Below, one piece after another: positions 17,536-27,866 of a stretch of 57,181 bases of DNA. The stretch is taken from NCBI GenBank assembly GCA_902790135.1, contig CADAQM010000003.1:29761-86941 (forward strand), read 5' to 3'. Position 1 is the stretch's first letter, and every line of letters starts with the position of its first letter. The notes under the pieces are model-generated. The model searched no databases, was not told the origin of the DNA, and worked only from the letters and a program-made list of their open reading frames with translations. The DNA comes from an uncultured Coriobacteriaceae bacterium (GTDB lineage: Bacteria > Actinomycetota > Coriobacteriia > Coriobacteriales > Atopobiaceae). The position numbers and the translations under genes were made by a program.

Positions 17536-17742
17536 CTAATCAGAAAGCCAATCCTGACCGCGATTTGCCGCTGCCTGCTGCGCCTCAACCTTCTGCTCGC
17601 GGCGGCACAGCTCCTCCCTGAAGCCCTTGAGCGGGTCAAAGGGCGTGAAGATCTTGGCCCGCTCCGCAAGCGGCATACGCGGGTGCCCGTAATGCATGGG
17701 GTCGACGGGCTGCTCGATCTGCGCGTCACGATTAGTCGCCAC
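17536..17742 (-). CDS. YolD-like small protein paired with the Y-family polymerase
   Basis: The 68-residue protein contains RAKIFTPFDPLKGFREEL, which fits the YolD-like pattern (RA.xF.PF..LKG...) of small proteins encoded next to UmuC/DinB polymerases in Firmicutes and their phages. YolD is a suggested UmuD-like partner or regulator, so translesion synthesis is a context inference. The start is GTG with GGAGG 8 nt upstream, and the gene overlaps the end of the polymerase gene by 11 bp. Confidence 0.7.
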   Translation of the reverse strand: MATNRDAQIEQPVDPMHYGHPRMPLAERAKIFTPFDPLKGFREELCRREQKVEAQQAAANRGQDWLSD

Positions 17743-19054
17743 TGCGATGCCCTCCGATCTGGCGGTTGCGCTCGCGCGCCGTCGCGTTGGGGAGCAGGTC
17801 CATGGCACGCAGCATGGCATTCTTGCCGAACTTCTCCCGCACGGCATTCATGGCCTGTTGCCTGCGATGCTCGCGCTCCAGCTTTGCTGGGTCGGAGAAG
17901 AGGTCCATCTGCAGGCCCTGTTGGTCGTTGAATGCCACCCCATCCAGCGAGAGGGTGATGCGGTGCACGAGCCGATCATGGTCGGTAACCTCGCCAAAGA
18001 GCGTCTCCACCTCCCGGCGGATCACCTCGCTCGACGACGTATGCGACGAGAAGCCCCGCGTTCCCGTGGCAGAGAACTCGCCCCAGCGCATGCGCCTGCC
18101 ACCGCCGTCCGAGGCTGCGTCGCGCTCCTCCTGCGTTGCCCGGTAGCCGATGACGAGGGTCGCGCCACGGGCCACCTGGCCGCTTGCGACCAGCTCCTGC
18201 GCCAGTTGGTCAGCCATCTCCTTTGTGACCAACAGCGCGTCGGCAAAGGGGTAGTCGCACCCGAGCACCTGTCCCGCTGAGAGCGAGTGACTCTTGTGAC
18301 GGTAGCCCTTGATGTCGGAGATGCGCACCGGCTCGATGCCCCAGGCGTGGTCAATGAGAATCTCGGCGTCCACCCCAAAGGCACGGTAGATGGGCTCGGT
18401 CGGGCTCATCGCAAGCTGACCCATGTTGTGGATGCCCATCTCCTCCAGGCGTCGCGCCGTGCCAGATCCCACGCGCCAGAAGTCCGTGATGGGCTGGTGG
18501 GTCCAGAGCTCGGCCCGGTAGCGCTCCTCGTCGAGCTCGCCAAAGAAGCCGGGACTGTGCTTGGCGGTGATGTCGAGCGCCACCTTGGCGAGGTAGAGGT
18601 TGGTGCCCAGCCCACAGGTGGCAGGGATGCCCGTGGTTGCGACCACATCCTCGCGGATGCGCTCGCCCAGCTCCCGCGCGCTGCACCCGTAGAGGGCAAG
18701 GTAGTCCGTCACATCCATGAAGGCCTCGTCGATGGAGTACACATGGATGTCCTCTGGCGCGATGTAGCGTAGGTAGACCTCGTAGATGTCGGCGGAGCGC
18801 TCGATGTAGAGCGCCATGCGCGGCGTGGCCATGAGGTAGTCAATCGTCTTGGGAATCTCAAACACCCGGCAGCGGTTGCGCACCCCCATGGCCTTGAGGG
18901 CGGGCGAGACGGCCAGGCAGATGGTCTTCTCCGTACGGGAGGGATCAGCCACCACGAGGCGCGTGGTCATGGGGTCGAGCCCACGCTCCACGCACTCCAC
19001 GCTCGCATAAAACGACTTGAGGTCTATGCAGAGGTATTGTCGCTGGGATGACAC
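17732..19054 (-). CDS. Y-family DNA polymerase (UmuC/DinB-like)
   Basis: This 440-residue translesion polymerase begins with IDLKSFYASVECVERG (catalytic Asp, steric-gate Tyr region) and has the palm motif YSIDEAFMDVT near residue 108 with the second metal-binding Asp-Glu. Helix-hairpin-helix (VGSGTARRLEEMGI) and little-finger regions follow. QMDLF near residue 380 matches the beta-clamp binding consensus. It fits the UmuC subgroup of Gram-positive bacteria that is accompanied by a YolD-like protein, which is encoded next and overlaps it. The start is GTG; no strong ribosome site is visible, and it lies only 18 bp from the upstream DJ-1 stop, so coupling is likely. Confidence 0.92.
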   Translation of the reverse strand: MSSQRQYLCIDLKSFYASVECVERGLDPMTTRLVVADPSRTEKTICLAVSPALKAMGVRNRCRVFEIPKTIDYLMATPRMALYIERSADIYEVYLRYIAPEDIHVYSIDEAFMDVTDYLALYGCSARELGERIREDVVATTGIPATCGLGTNLYLAKVALDITAKHSPGFFGELDEERYRAELWTHQPITDFWRVGSGTARRLEEMGIHNMGQLAMSPTEPIYRAFGVDAEILIDHAWGIEPVRISDIKGYRHKSHSLSAGQVLGCDYPFADALLVTKEMADQLAQELVASGQVARGATLVIGYRATQEERDAASDGGGRRMRWGEFSATGTRGFSSHTSSSEVIRREVETLFGEVTDHDRLVHRITLSLDGVAFNDQQGLQMDLFSDPAKLEREHRRQQAMNAVREKFGKNAMLRAMDLLPNATARERNRQIGGHRSGD

Positions 19055-19072
19055 GGTATGGGCGCGTCCCGC

Positions 19073-19654
19073 CTAGCGCGCGAAGACGATCTTGCGCGCC
19101 AGGTCGTCGGCGAACTCCTGCCCGCGATAATGGGCGACGATGGCCAGGCCAAACGGGATTGCCGTGCCCATGCCCTTGCTGGTGGTGATGTTGCCGTCGA
19201 CGACGACCTCGTCCTGCTCGAGGATGGCGCCGTTGTCCACCAGGACCTGCTGCAGGTCGGGGAAGCACGTGGCATGGCGGCCCTCGAGCACGCCGAGCTT
19301 GGCGAGCACCGTGGGAGCGGCGCAGATGGCGGCCACCTGGCGACCGTCGTTGATGAAGCGGACGACCTGCTCGGTGAGGTCGTCGCACTCGCCCAGGTGC
19401 GTGGTGCCCGGCATGCCGCCCGGCAGCACGAGCATGTCGTAGTCGTCGAAGTCGAAGCGCGTGTTGGAGATCTCGGTGTCGCAGACGACAGTCACGTCGT
19501 GGGAGGAAGCCACCGCGTTGGTGTTGGTGATGGAGACCGTCTCGCAGGGGATGCCCGCACGATAGAGCAGGTCGACCACGGTCAGGGCCTCGATCTCCTC
19601 CATACCCTCGGCGATGAAGACGGCGACGTGCTTATCGGTGGCCTGGGTGAACAT
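19073..19654 (-). CDS. DJ-1/PfpI family protein
   Basis: The 193-residue protein has the class I glutamine amidotransferase-like fold of the DJ-1/YajL group: AVFIAEGMEEIEALT with the conserved Glu near residue 16-20, LVLPGGMPG, and the nucleophile elbow AAICAAP with Cys111, followed by SKGMGTA. Family members act as chaperones, glyoxalase III or debated protein deglycases and respond to oxidative or carbonyl stress. It is the first gene of a run leading to the Y-family polymerase and YolD-like genes, which would fit a damage-response unit. The start has GAGGGAG upstream. Confidence 0.9.
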   Translation of the reverse strand: MFTQATDKHVAVFIAEGMEEIEALTVVDLLYRAGIPCETVSITNTNAVASSHDVTVVCDTEISNTRFDFDDYDMLVLPGGMPGTTHLGECDDLTEQVVRFINDGRQVAAICAAPTVLAKLGVLEGRHATCFPDLQQVLVDNGAILEQDEVVVDGNITTSKGMGTAIPFGLAIVAHYRGQEFADDLARKIVFAR

Positions 19655-19771
19655 GTCTGTACTCCCTCTCTCGCGTTCGAAATGTCGAGCATCTAGGATA
19701 CCGCGTCCCGCGGACGTAAATGGGCAGACGCCCCTCTTTCGGCATCCGCGGGTCGCTGAGTTGTTGGCCGG

Positions 19772-22700
19772 CTACTCGCTGCGCAGCGCCTCCACCGGGT
19801 CGCGACGGGCGGCGGCGCTCGACGGGATGAGGCCCGCCACCAGCGTCAGCACCACGCTGATCCCCACCAGGATCACCGCGCTCTCGATAGGCAGCTGCAT
19901 GATGTTAGGCACGTCCTTCAGGCGATAGACGATCTCGTTGACCGGCACGGAGGCCGCATAGACCACCAGCACCGCCAGCACGCCGGCAAAGAAGCCCTCG
20001 ATCACCGTCTCGGCATTGAAGATGTTGGCCACGTTGAGCTTGGAAGCTCCCATGGCGCGCAGGATGCCGATCTCTTTCTTGCGCTCCAGCACCGAGATGT
20101 AGGTGATGATGCTGATCATGATCGAGCTCACCACCAGCGAGATCGACACGAATGCGATCAGCACCAGCGAGATCGTGTTGACGATGTCGGTGACCGAGCT
20201 CATCAGCACGCCGGCGATGTCGGAGTACTGGATGGTCGAGTCGTCCTTGCCCTCGGAGAGCATGAGGTCGTTGTAGTCGTCGATGATGTCGAGAACCGCC
20301 TCCTTGGCCTCGAAGTCGATCGGGAAGATCGAGATGGAGTCAGGGCTCTCGCGCTCCGCATAGCCAAGCTTGCTCAGGTTGCCCTCGTAGGTAAGCTCGT
20401 CAGCGTTCATGTAATTGGTGAGCAGCGAGGTGAGGTCCTCCTGCGTCATGTTGAACTGGATCGCGTTGGCAAAGGCATCGGCATCCACCGAGAAGCCGTT
20501 CTGCAGCGCGTCGGAGAGCTTCTCCATCTCGCCAGAGAGCTCACTTGAGATGGCGGAGCCCAGCGCGGCGCCGATCTGTCCCGATGCGGCGTTCATCTGT
20601 GCGGTGAGCTGCTCGACCAGCTGCTGCTGGATGATGTTGCCCGCCTGGACCATCATGTCGCCCAAGGCCTTCGAGAGCGTCGGTGCCAGCTTGTTGGTGA
20701 GGTAATAGCTCATGACTTGGTTGATCATCTGTTCGACCACCGACGGGGCGTCCTCGGAGACGTCAGGCTGGAAGACGTCGCTCTCAGAGAGCTCGGCAAT
20801 GACCTGCTGGACCGTCTCCTGCTGCATGTAGGCCTGCAGCGCCTCGGTGAGGTCGGTGCCCTCCGCCAACGCATCCATGCTTCCGCCGTAGCCGCCAATC
20901 TCGACCGGCGAGAGGTACCACGGCATGAACCCCTGGGCGATTCCCGCAATCCTCTCCTGTTGTTCCTCGGTCAGTGAGCTGGTCCCCAACGCTGCCTGGA
21001 TGTCCTCCTCGGTCAGGGCCAGTGCAGGATCGTTCATGATGCCCGCCATAGCCTCGGGGCTGAAGACCTCCGTGATCTGCTCGGGGTCGAGCTTAATGTT
21101 GGAGAAGTCCATCGAGCCCATGGACGAGCCGAGGTCGAGGCCAGAGGGGTCGAAGCCCTGGCCAAAGCCCTCAAGGGCGCTCGCGTCAAACGAGAAGGCG
21201 TTGCGCAGAGCGTCCTCGTCGATGGTGAAGACGGACTCCATGTCAAACTCGCGGTTCTCCTCGTCCTGCAGCTCCTCGAAGGTCTTGCCTGTGAACACGT
21301 CCACCTCGGGGCTGTCCATCTGGTCGCGGACAATCTCGGACTCGGTCGCCTCGTCCATCAGCTTGAGCGTGAGCGCGGAGGTGTAGCCGATGCCCTCGGT
21401 GACGCCGGAGGTCCCGGATCCGCCCACCTGCTGGACGACGCCCACCACATGCAGGTCGATCGCATCGTCAATCGCCTGCATCATGAACTCCTTGTCGCTG
21501 CTCATGTCGGTCCAGGTACCCTGCTCGTCGTTGCGCTGGTAGAGCCTCGAGGTGGGCACCACGGCAAAGTGCATGGCCATGGCATCGTCGAGCGTGAACT
21601 CCTTGTAGGTGTCAGGGACCTCGACCACCTCGCCATTGAGCGCCTTGGTGGTCATGTCGTCCATCACCTTGATGTCATAGAAGCCGAGACTGTAGAGGGT
21701 GTAGTCGGTGACGCTGCCATCGCGGTTGAGCACGAACACGCACTCGTCGTAGCTCTCCGGCCAACGCCCCTCCACGAGCTCGAGCGACTGCTCGAGCAGG
21801 TGGCGGTCGTCGAACAGCTCGTTGAACGAGCTCATCGAGGAGCCACCGAGAAACGCCGAGCCGGCCATCCCGTTGGTGAGCGTCTGGCCCATGCGCGACG
21901 GGTTGAGCCGGGAGATGCCCTCGGAGGTGTCGGACTTGTAGATATGCGGCGAAAGGCCGTAAGAGTATTGGATGGAGCTCACGTAGGGCTCGATCCCGGA
22001 CTCCCCGCCCCTGAGATAGGCGCCAAACGCCTTGAGGTCGTTGTTCTTGACCTGCGCAAACATGTCGGACATGATGCTTGACTGCCTGATGCGGCGGTCG
22101 TTCTGCTCGGCAGCCTCCCCCTCGCCGTCGGAGCTCACGTTGGCCATCATCATGCTCGTGAGGTCAAAGCTGCTCTTGGTGATGGTGAGCGGATAGCTCG
22201 AGAGGGCCTCCTCCTCGGTCCGGGCGATGTAGTCGTTCACGCCGTTGGAGAGCGCCAGGATGGCCGCGATGCCGATGATGCCGATCGACCCGGCGAAGGC
22301 CGTCATGAAGGTGCGGCCCTTCTTGGTCATCAGGTTGTTGAACGAGAGCGAAAGCGCCGTCAAAAAGGACATCGAGGCATGGCGCGTGGCATCGCTCACG
22401 CCCACCTCGTCCGCACGACCGTCTCGCTCGCCAGTGGCCGCATGCCGCCCCCGAGTTTGTGCCACGCCCACGGGCGCGACCCCCATCACGGGATCCTCAT
22501 CGGGGCTCAGGGGGTTGGTGTCGTCGACGATGCGCCCGTCGCGCAGCCGCACGATGCGCGTGGCATACTCCTCGGCCAGCTCGGGGTTGTGCGTAACCAT
22601 CACCACCAGGCGGTCGCGGGCGATCTCGGCGAGAAGCTCCATAACCTGGATGCCGGTGTCGGTGTCAAGGGCTCCGGTAGGCTCGTCCGCGAGGACGATC

Positions 22701-23182
22701 TCGGGGTCGTTGACCAGCGCTCGCGCGATAGCGACGCGCTGCATCTGGCCACCGGAGAGCTGGCTTGGCCGCTTGTCCGCATGCTCGGAGAGACCAACGC
22801 GCTCGAGGGCCGCCCTCGCACGGGCGCGCCTCTCGGCAGCTGGCACACCCGCCAGGGTGAGCGCCAGCTCGACGTTGGAGAGCACCGACTGGTGTGGGAT
22901 GAGGTTGTAGCTCTGGAAGATGAAGCCGACGCGATGGTTGCGGTAGGCGTCCCAGTCCTTGTCCGTGTAGTCCTTGGTGGAGACGCCATTGATGACGATG
23001 TCACCCGAGTCGGCGTGGTCGAGGCCACCCAGGATGTTGAGCATCGTGGTCTTGCCCGAGCCAGAGGGTCCGAGAATGGCCGCAAACTCGTTGTCACGGA
23101 GGGTGATCGAGACCTCATCCAAAGCCACTTGGACGAAAGCGGCGGTGGAATAGGCCTTGCGGATGTCTTTAAGCTGCAGCAT
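19772..23182 (-). CDS. fused ABC exporter: ATPase plus FtsX-type permease
   Basis: The 1136-residue protein combines an N-terminal ATPase (about 1-230; Walker [10 protein letters not shown], signature LSGGQMQR, Walker [17 protein letters not shown]) with a permease. After a linker, one transmembrane helix ([19 protein letters not shown], about 290-310) leads to a large extracytoplasmic region (about 320-970), rich in Met/Gln/Glu with alternating helices and containing hydrophobic patches, and then the three-helix FtsX core at the C-terminus (about 985-1120, with [16 protein letters not shown]). Fused MacB-like exporters of this size are common in Gram-positive gut bacteria. Substrate unknown. 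The start is ATG ([11 protein letters not shown]) close after a purine-rich site. Confidence 0.9.
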   Translation of the reverse strand: MLQLKDIRKAYSTAAFVQVALDEVSITLRDNEFAAILGPSGSGKTTMLNILGGLDHADSGDIVINGVSTKDYTDKDWDAYRNHRVGFIFQSYNLIPHQSVLSNVELALTLAGVPAAERRARARAALERVGLSEHADKRPSQLSGGQMQRVAIARALVNDPEIVLADEPTGALDTDTGIQVMELLAEIARDRLVVMVTHNPELAEEYATRIVRLRDGRIVDDTNPLSPDEDPVMGVAPVGVAQTRGRHAATGERDGRADEVGVSDATRHASMSFLTALSLSFNNLMTKKGRTFMTAFAGSIGIIGIAAILALSNGVNDYIARTEEEALSSYPLTITKSSFDLTSMMMANVSSDGEGEAAEQNDRRIRQSSIMSDMFAQVKNNDLKAFGAYLRGGESGIEPYVSSIQYSYGLSPHIYKSDTSEGISRLNPSRMGQTLTNGMAGSAFLGGSSMSSFNELFDDRHLLEQSLELVEGRWPESYDECVFVLNRDGSVTDYTLYSLGFYDIKVMDDMTTKALNGEVVEVPDTYKEFTLDDAMAMHFAVVPTSRLYQRNDEQGTWTDMSSDKEFMMQAIDDAIDLHVVGVVQQVGGSGTSGVTEGIGYTSALTLKLMDEATESEIVRDQMDSPEVDVFTGKTFEELQDEENREFDMESVFTIDEDALRNAFSFDASALEGFGQGFDPSGLDLGSSMGSMDFSNIKLDPEQITEVFSPEAMAGIMNDPALALTEEDIQAALGTSSLTEEQQERIAGIAQGFMPWYLSPVEIGGYGGSMDALAEGTDLTEALQAYMQQETVQQVIAELSESDVFQPDVSEDAPSVVEQMINQVMSYYLTNKLAPTLSKALGDMMVQAGNIIQQQLVEQLTAQMNAASGQIGAALGSAISSELSGEMEKLSDALQNGFSVDADAFANAIQFNMTQEDLTSLLTNYMNADELTYEGNLSKLGYAERESPDSISIFPIDFEAKEAVLDIIDDYNDLMLSEGKDDSTIQYSDIAGVLMSSVTDIVNTISLVLIAFVSISLVVSSIMISIITYISVLERKKEIGILRAMGASKLNVANIFNAETVIEGFFAGVLAVLVVYAASVPVNEIVYRLKDVPNIMQLPIESAVILVGISVVLTLVAGLIPSSAAARRDPVEALRSE

Positions 23183-23327
23183 GGCGACCTCTAGGGAGAG
23201 CGACTAAATAGTTTGGGTACAGCCTACCCATCAGTCCATTATGTCATGTAGCAGCCCAAGGGATGCGCAGATTGTTCTCATGCTCGCGGGCATAAGCTAA
23301 AAGTGACGTTATCATAGGAAGGCAGAC

Positions 23328-25478
23328 GTGACTCTCGGGCGAAAGACCAGTATGCCAAGGCAGGATAACCTCAGACAAAGCAGCAGAAGACGCTCGTCGG
23401 CACGCAGTACCGACCGACGTCGCACGCGGACGACAGAGCGTCGCGGCGAGCCGTCAGAGCGCCGCATCAGGCGTGACGCCACGAGGCCGAGGCGCGAGGA
23501 CAGCACGCCGACATCGCGCAGCGCAGGCGGCCGCAATGCCGGCATCGACGGCTTCAGGGCCCTGGCCATTCTCGCCGTCCTGTTCTACCACCTCGACGTC
23601 TTCTGGCTCCCGAGCGGACACCTCGGCGTCGTGATGTTCCTCGTGCTGACCGGCTACCTCGTGACCTCGTCGCTGCTCAAGAGCCAGCGCGAGGGGTTGG
23701 GCTCGATCCCGCGCTTCTGGGGCCGGCGCCTCGCACGCATCTGGCCGCCCATGGCCATGATGATCCTGATCACCGTGCTCATCTGCATCGTGGCCAACCA
23801 CGTCCTGCTCACCAAGGCGCGCCCCGATGTTCTGCCAGGCCTCGCCCTCGCGGAGAACATCAGCTACATCCTGCGCAACGTGTCCTACTTCGAGCAGATC
23901 GGCGGGCCCTCCCCGCTGACCCACCTCTGGTATCTGGGCATCGATGCCCAGTTCAGCCTCGTCTGGCCGCTGCTGATGACCCTGTTTGCCGCCATCATGC
24001 CGTCCAGGTCCATAACGAGGCGCATCTGCCTCGTGCTTGCCGTGGCGTCCGCGGTGGCCATGGGTGTGCTCTACAACCCTGACACCGGCATCACACGCGT
24101 GTACTACGGACCGGACACCAGGGCCTTTGCCCCGCTCGTCGGCGCATGGCTCGCCTACCTCGTGCCACTGGGCAAGCGTCCCGCCCGCGACGTGCGCGAC
24201 CTCCTAGAGGCCAACCGCATGGTCATCGAGCTCGTTGGTCTCGTCTGCCTCGTGGCGCTCGTGGTGGCCATGGTGCTCGTGCCCGACACCTCGATCCTCC
24301 TCTATCGCGGCGGCATGATGCTCGCCGCTCTGATGAGTGCGCTCATCGTCCTCGCGATCGTGCTGCCAGGAGGCCTCATCTCGCAGGTGCTCTCGCTGCC
24401 CCCGCTCGCCTGGCTCGGGTCGCGCTCCTACGGCGTCTACCTCTGGCACTTCCCGCTCATCCAGCTGCTCGGCGCGGCAGCCAATACCGCAGCCTGGTGG
24501 AAGGCGCCCGTAGTGGTGATTGTCTCGCTGATCCTCGCCGAGCTCAGCCACCAGCTGATCGAGCGCCCACTCTCCGGCAAGGCTCCCGCGCGCAACCAGA
24601 TGCCCTCGCGTCGCCGCGACAGCGTCGGCTTCTCCACTCCCGCGATCGCCGGCATTGCAGCCTTAGCGCTGCTGGTCATTGGCGACGGCGTCGGCCTCGC
24701 CCTCATCCCCGACGAGACCCTCGTCCCCGAGGACGCCATCGTCAGCACCGGCGAGTCCGCCGACCAGGCGATGAACCTGAGCAAAAAGAAGCCCGCCGAT
24801 GACGAGAGCGCCGACGGCGAGAAGAAGCAGGAGGAGGTCGAGGCCATCCCGTCCGAGGAGAACGTCCCGGCCGAGAACGCCGTCCTGCACGCTCCTGCCG
24901 AGGAGCGCGCGGCGGGCGTCTACGACCCTGTCCTCATCGGCGACTCCGTCCCCGGCGACGCCGCAGCCTTCTGGAACGCAGCCTGCCCGGACAGCCTGCT
25001 CGACAGCTACGTGGGACGCCGGCCCGACCAGGCCATGAACGTGCTCGACCAGTACCTCGAGCAGGGCGTGGTGGGACAGGTCGTCATCATCCAGGCCTTC
25101 TCTAACACCCCCGTCTCCATCGGAGAGCTCGACCACATGGTCGCCGCCTGCGGCAAGGACCGCACGATCTACCTTGTCAACGTGCGCATTCCCGAGTCCG
25201 AGGAGACCGCCATCAACCGCACCCTCGCAGAGTGCGCGAACAACTACGACAACGTGCACCTCATCAATTGGAACGCCCTGAGCGAGGGCCAGGGCGACTG
25301 GCTCTATCCGGACGGCGAGCACCTCACCCCCACCGGCCAGCCCATCTATGTGGACATGATCGTAGGGGCCATCTACGACGAGTTCCTCGCGCGCGGCGGC
25401 ACCGTCACCAGCCGCGACAGCACCAAGACCGCCGAGAACACGGGCAAGTCGGTGGTCGTCGACAACACCGCTGGATAA
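23328..25478 (+). CDS. membrane O-acyltransferase with C-terminal SGNH domain (OatA-like)
   Basis: The 716-residue protein has an Arg/Ser-rich cytoplasmic N-terminus (~70 residues), an acyltransferase-3 domain with about ten helices starting at GIDGFRALAILAVLFYHL (conserved His of the family) and ending near residue 420, and an extracytoplasmic SGNH domain (about 525-690) with block I LIGDSV (Ser nucleophile) and the DGEHLTPTG block with the catalytic Asp-x-x-His. OatA proteins acetylate N-acetylmuramic acid of peptidoglycan and confer lysozyme resistance; other members modify surface glycans. The start is a GTG with GGAAGG 6-7 nt upstream; an in-frame ATG follows nine codons later. Confidence 0.9.
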   Translation: MTLGRKTSMPRQDNLRQSSRRRSSARSTDRRRTRTTERRGEPSERRIRRDATRPRREDSTPTSRSAGGRNAGIDGFRALAILAVLFYHLDVFWLPSGHLGVVMFLVLTGYLVTSSLLKSQREGLGSIPRFWGRRLARIWPPMAMMILITVLICIVANHVLLTKARPDVLPGLALAENISYILRNVSYFEQIGGPSPLTHLWYLGIDAQFSLVWPLLMTLFAAIMPSRSITRRICLVLAVASAVAMGVLYNPDTGITRVYYGPDTRAFAPLVGAWLAYLVPLGKRPARDVRDLLEANRMVIELVGLVCLVALVVAMVLVPDTSILLYRGGMMLAALMSALIVLAIVLPGGLISQVLSLPPLAWLGSRSYGVYLWHFPLIQLLGAAANTAAWWKAPVVVIVSLILAELSHQLIERPLSGKAPARNQMPSRRRDSVGFSTPAIAGIAALALLVIGDGVGLALIPDETLVPEDAIVSTGESADQAMNLSKKKPADDESADGEKKQEEVEAIPSEENVPAENAVLHAPAEERAAGVYDPVLIGDSVPGDAAAFWNAACPDSLLDSYVGRRPDQAMNVLDQYLEQGVVGQVVIIQAFSNTPVSIGELDHMVAACGKDRTIYLVNVRIPESEETAINRTLAECANNYDNVHLINWNALSEGQGDWLYPDGEHLTPTGQPIYVDMIVGAIYDEFLARGGTVTSRDSTKTAENTGKSVVVDNTAG

Positions 25479-25514
25479 CGAGCCCCAGCAAGGCGCCAAC
25501 AAGCATCGAAATCC

Positions 25515-25558
25515 GGGGGACCGGTCCTTATGCCAACCGCTGTAAGGGCCGGTCCCCC
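25515..25558 (+). terminator. terminator hairpin after the acyltransferase gene
   Basis: GGGGGACCGGTCCTTA pairs with TAAGGGCCGGTCCCCC around a 12-nt loop, 36 bp after the stop. The U-tract is poor (CTTCGG), so termination may be incomplete. Confidence 0.65.
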
Positions 25559-25637
25559 CTTCGGCAGGATTGACCGCATCAGTATGGCCTCAGCGCGTTA
25601 CCATGACATGAGTGTGCCCCCAAGGTGAGGAGAATCC

Positions 25638-27182
25638 ATGTCAGAACTGCTCATTCCCTTTGTTCTTGCCCTGACCCCCATCATTTGGCTCGTCATTGCC
25701 CTGATCGGCCTGAAGCAGCAGGCCTGGATGGCAAGTCTCGAGTCCATGCTGGTCGGCATCGTCGTCGCCATGGCCTATTGGCACATGAGCCCCATCAACA
25801 TGGCAACCGCCGCCCTGGAGGGCTTCCTCTTTGCGCTCTGGCCCATCGTGATCGTCATCATCGCAGCGGTCTTCACCTATAACCTCTGCGTAAGCACGGG
25901 CGCCATGGAGACCATCAAGGCTATGCTCACCTCGGTCTCATCCGACAAGCGCATCCTCACCATCCTCATCGCGTGGTGCTTCGGCAATTTCATGGAGGGC
26001 ATGGCGGGCTTCGGCACGGCCGTGGCCATCCCCGCAAGCATGCTCATGGCCCTCGAGATCGACCCGGTCACCGCCATCCTGGTGTGCCTCATCGCAAACG
26101 GCGTGCCCACCATGTTCGGCTCGGTCGGCATCCCCACCACCACGCTTGCCACCCAGACCGGCCTCGACGTGCTGCAGCTGAGCTACATGCAGGCGCTGCA
26201 GGTGGCTCCGTTTGCCATCCTCTGCCCGGTCCTGATGGTCATGGCCCTCGGCGGCGGCCCCAAGGCCCTCAAGGGAATCCTTCCCATCCCCATCGTTGCA
26301 GGCCTCACCTTCTCGCTGCCCCAGATTCTGGTGGCTCGCCTCGTCGGTGCCGAGCTCGCCGATGTCGCAGGCGCCGTGCTCTCGCTTGTCGTCACCTTCA
26401 TCGTCGCCATCCGCTACTCCTCGCGCGAGGTCCCCGAGGAGTACAAGGTCGTGCTCAAGAAGCGCATGAACGTCGACGTGCAGGGCGCGCTCATCTCGTG
26501 GAGCCCCTTCATCCTCATCTTCCTAGTGCTGCTGTGCACTTCCAAGATCGTCACGCCGATCTATGAGTTCCTGGCTCCCTTCAAGACCACCGTCAACATC
26601 TATGCGGGCAACCCCGAGGCCACCCTCACCTTCACCTGGATCAACACGCCGGGCGTCCTCATCCTCATCTGCGGCATCCTCGGCGGCCTGGCTCAGGGCG
26701 CCTACCTCGACCAGACCTTCGCGGTTCTCTACCTCACCGTCGTCCAGATGTCCAAGACCATCCTCACGATGCTCGGCATCCTCGGCCTGGCCAAGATCAT
26801 GACCTACTCCGGCATGATCGGCTCCATCGCAGCCTTCTTCGTTGGCGCGCTGGGAGGCCTGTATCCGCTCGTGGCACCGGCTCTAGGTGCGCTCGGAACC
26901 TTCGTCACCGGTTCTGGCACCTCCTCCGAGGTCCTGTTCGGCAACGTGCAGCTGAGTGCCGCCCAGAACCTCGGCATCAACGAACTGTGGCTCGTCGCCT
27001 CCAACTCGCTCGGCGTCTCCGCCGGCAAGATGCTCGCCCCGCAGAACATCGCCATCGGCTGCGCTGCCGTCGACCTTCAGGGCAAGGACGGCGAGCTGAT
27101 GAGCAAGATCGCGCCGTACGCGTTCGGCTTCCTCATCCTCATGATGATCGAGGTGTACGTGGGCACGCTTGTGGGCATCTAG
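25638..27182 (+). CDS. lctP: L-lactate permease (LctP family)
   Basis: The 514-residue integral membrane protein has the family pattern of about 12-14 helices and the conserved stretches GNFMEGMAGFGTAVAIP, NGVPTMFGSVGIPTTTLA, GTFVTGSGTSSEVLFGN and SAGKMLAPQNIAIG. It moves lactate (or glycolate) with protons across the cytoplasmic membrane. In a fermenter it may export as well as import lactate. GAGGAG lies 6 nt before the ATG, and a strong terminator follows, so the gene is transcribed alone. Confidence 0.95.
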   Translation: MSELLIPFVLALTPIIWLVIALIGLKQQAWMASLESMLVGIVVAMAYWHMSPINMATAALEGFLFALWPIVIVIIAAVFTYNLCVSTGAMETIKAMLTSVSSDKRILTILIAWCFGNFMEGMAGFGTAVAIPASMLMALEIDPVTAILVCLIANGVPTMFGSVGIPTTTLATQTGLDVLQLSYMQALQVAPFAILCPVLMVMALGGGPKALKGILPIPIVAGLTFSLPQILVARLVGAELADVAGAVLSLVVTFIVAIRYSSREVPEEYKVVLKKRMNVDVQGALISWSPFILIFLVLLCTSKIVTPIYEFLAPFKTTVNIYAGNPEATLTFTWINTPGVLILICGILGGLAQGAYLDQTFAVLYLTVVQMSKTILTMLGILGLAKIMTYSGMIGSIAAFFVGALGGLYPLVAPALGALGTFVTGSGTSSEVLFGNVQLSAAQNLGINELWLVASNSLGVSAGKMLAPQNIAIGCAAVDLQGKDGELMSKIAPYAFGFLILMMIEVYVGTLVGI

Positions 27183-27203
27183 GCGACGCATTAATCGCTC
27201 GTT

Positions 27204-27232
27204 GGCGCCCCGTCTCGACGGGGCGCCTTTTT
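27204..27232 (+). terminator. rho-independent terminator of the lactate permease gene
   Basis: GGCGCCCCGTC/GACGGGGCGCC, a perfect 11-bp stem with a 2-nt gap, is followed by TTTTT. Confidence 0.95.
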
Positions 27233-27336
27233 GTGTGTCGATGCTTCCAAAAGAAGCTTTCAGAGGAAGATTCCGACGGTCTTGGACGTTCAAATTTAGC
27301 TATTTACCTGCGGTTTCACAAGCTCTCCATGTTACC

Positions 27337-27371
27337 TTACGTAAACAATCGATTGACGTGGACTTACGTGA
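27337..27371. promoter_or_regulatory. paired TTACGTRA motifs upstream of the ferredoxin gene
   Basis: TTACGTAA (27337-27344) and TTACGTGA (27364-27371) lie 27 bp apart about 55-85 bp before the ferredoxin ATG. TTACGTGA recurs, inverted, between the -35 and -10 of the DUF1836 regulator gene (45518-45525). TTGACG at 27354 may be a -35. Confidence 0.4.
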
Positions 27372-27422
27372 TACTCTCCATGCAAGGGGAATACTGTAAA
27401 CCACCCAGGAGAGGGGTAACCC

Positions 27423-27602
27423 ATGTCTAAGCCCATTATTGATGCTGATGCCTGCATCGCCTGCGGCGCCTGCGCCGACGCTTGCCCGATGGACGTCATC
27501 GAGGTCGAGGATGTCGCTACGGTCGCTAACGAGGACGACTGCGTTGGTTGCGGCGCTTGCGCTGACACCTGCCCGGTTGGCGCCATCGAGATCGAGGACT
27601 AG
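27423..27602 (+). CDS. 2[4Fe-4S] ferredoxin, clostridial type
   Basis: The 59-residue protein has two complete CxxCxxCxxxCP cluster motifs, Cys11/14/17/21 and Cys40/43/46/50, and no other domain, as in clostridial ferredoxins. It is a low-potential one-electron carrier for pyruvate:ferredoxin oxidoreductase, hydrogenases or nitrogenase-like reductases; the NifH-like protein encoded at 42 kb could be a client, but nothing in the sequence shows this. AGGAGAGG 8 nt before the ATG is a strong ribosome site. The 240-bp upstream region is A+T-richer than its surroundings and holds the paired TTACGTRA motifs. Confidence 0.97.
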   Translation: MSKPIIDADACIACGACADACPMDVIEVEDVATVANEDDCVGCGACADTCPVGAIEIED

Positions 27603-27654
27603 TTAGGGACTCGCCCATCTCTTAGGCACCAGACAGCCACATACGGCTATCACG

Positions 27655-27685
27655 AAGGCCCCGCATCTCAAGTGCGGGGCCTTTT
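27655..27685 (+). terminator. rho-independent terminator of the ferredoxin gene
   Basis: AAGGCCCCGCA/TGCGGGGCCTT stem with a 9-nt loop followed by TTTT. Confidence 0.93.
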
Positions 27686-27866
27686 GCTATGCGTTGCAGC
27701 TGCGGACAGGAGCATGCCACCGAGCGGCCACCAGTCCGTCCGCGGAGCCGCAGCGCCAAGTGCGTCACTTCTCCATCAACCAGACAGTCGCGCAGATAGC
27801 GTCGCAGCCTTATGAGAAGATATCGGTCAGACTCCACAAAGACTCGGCACCTTGGACGTGAGCATC

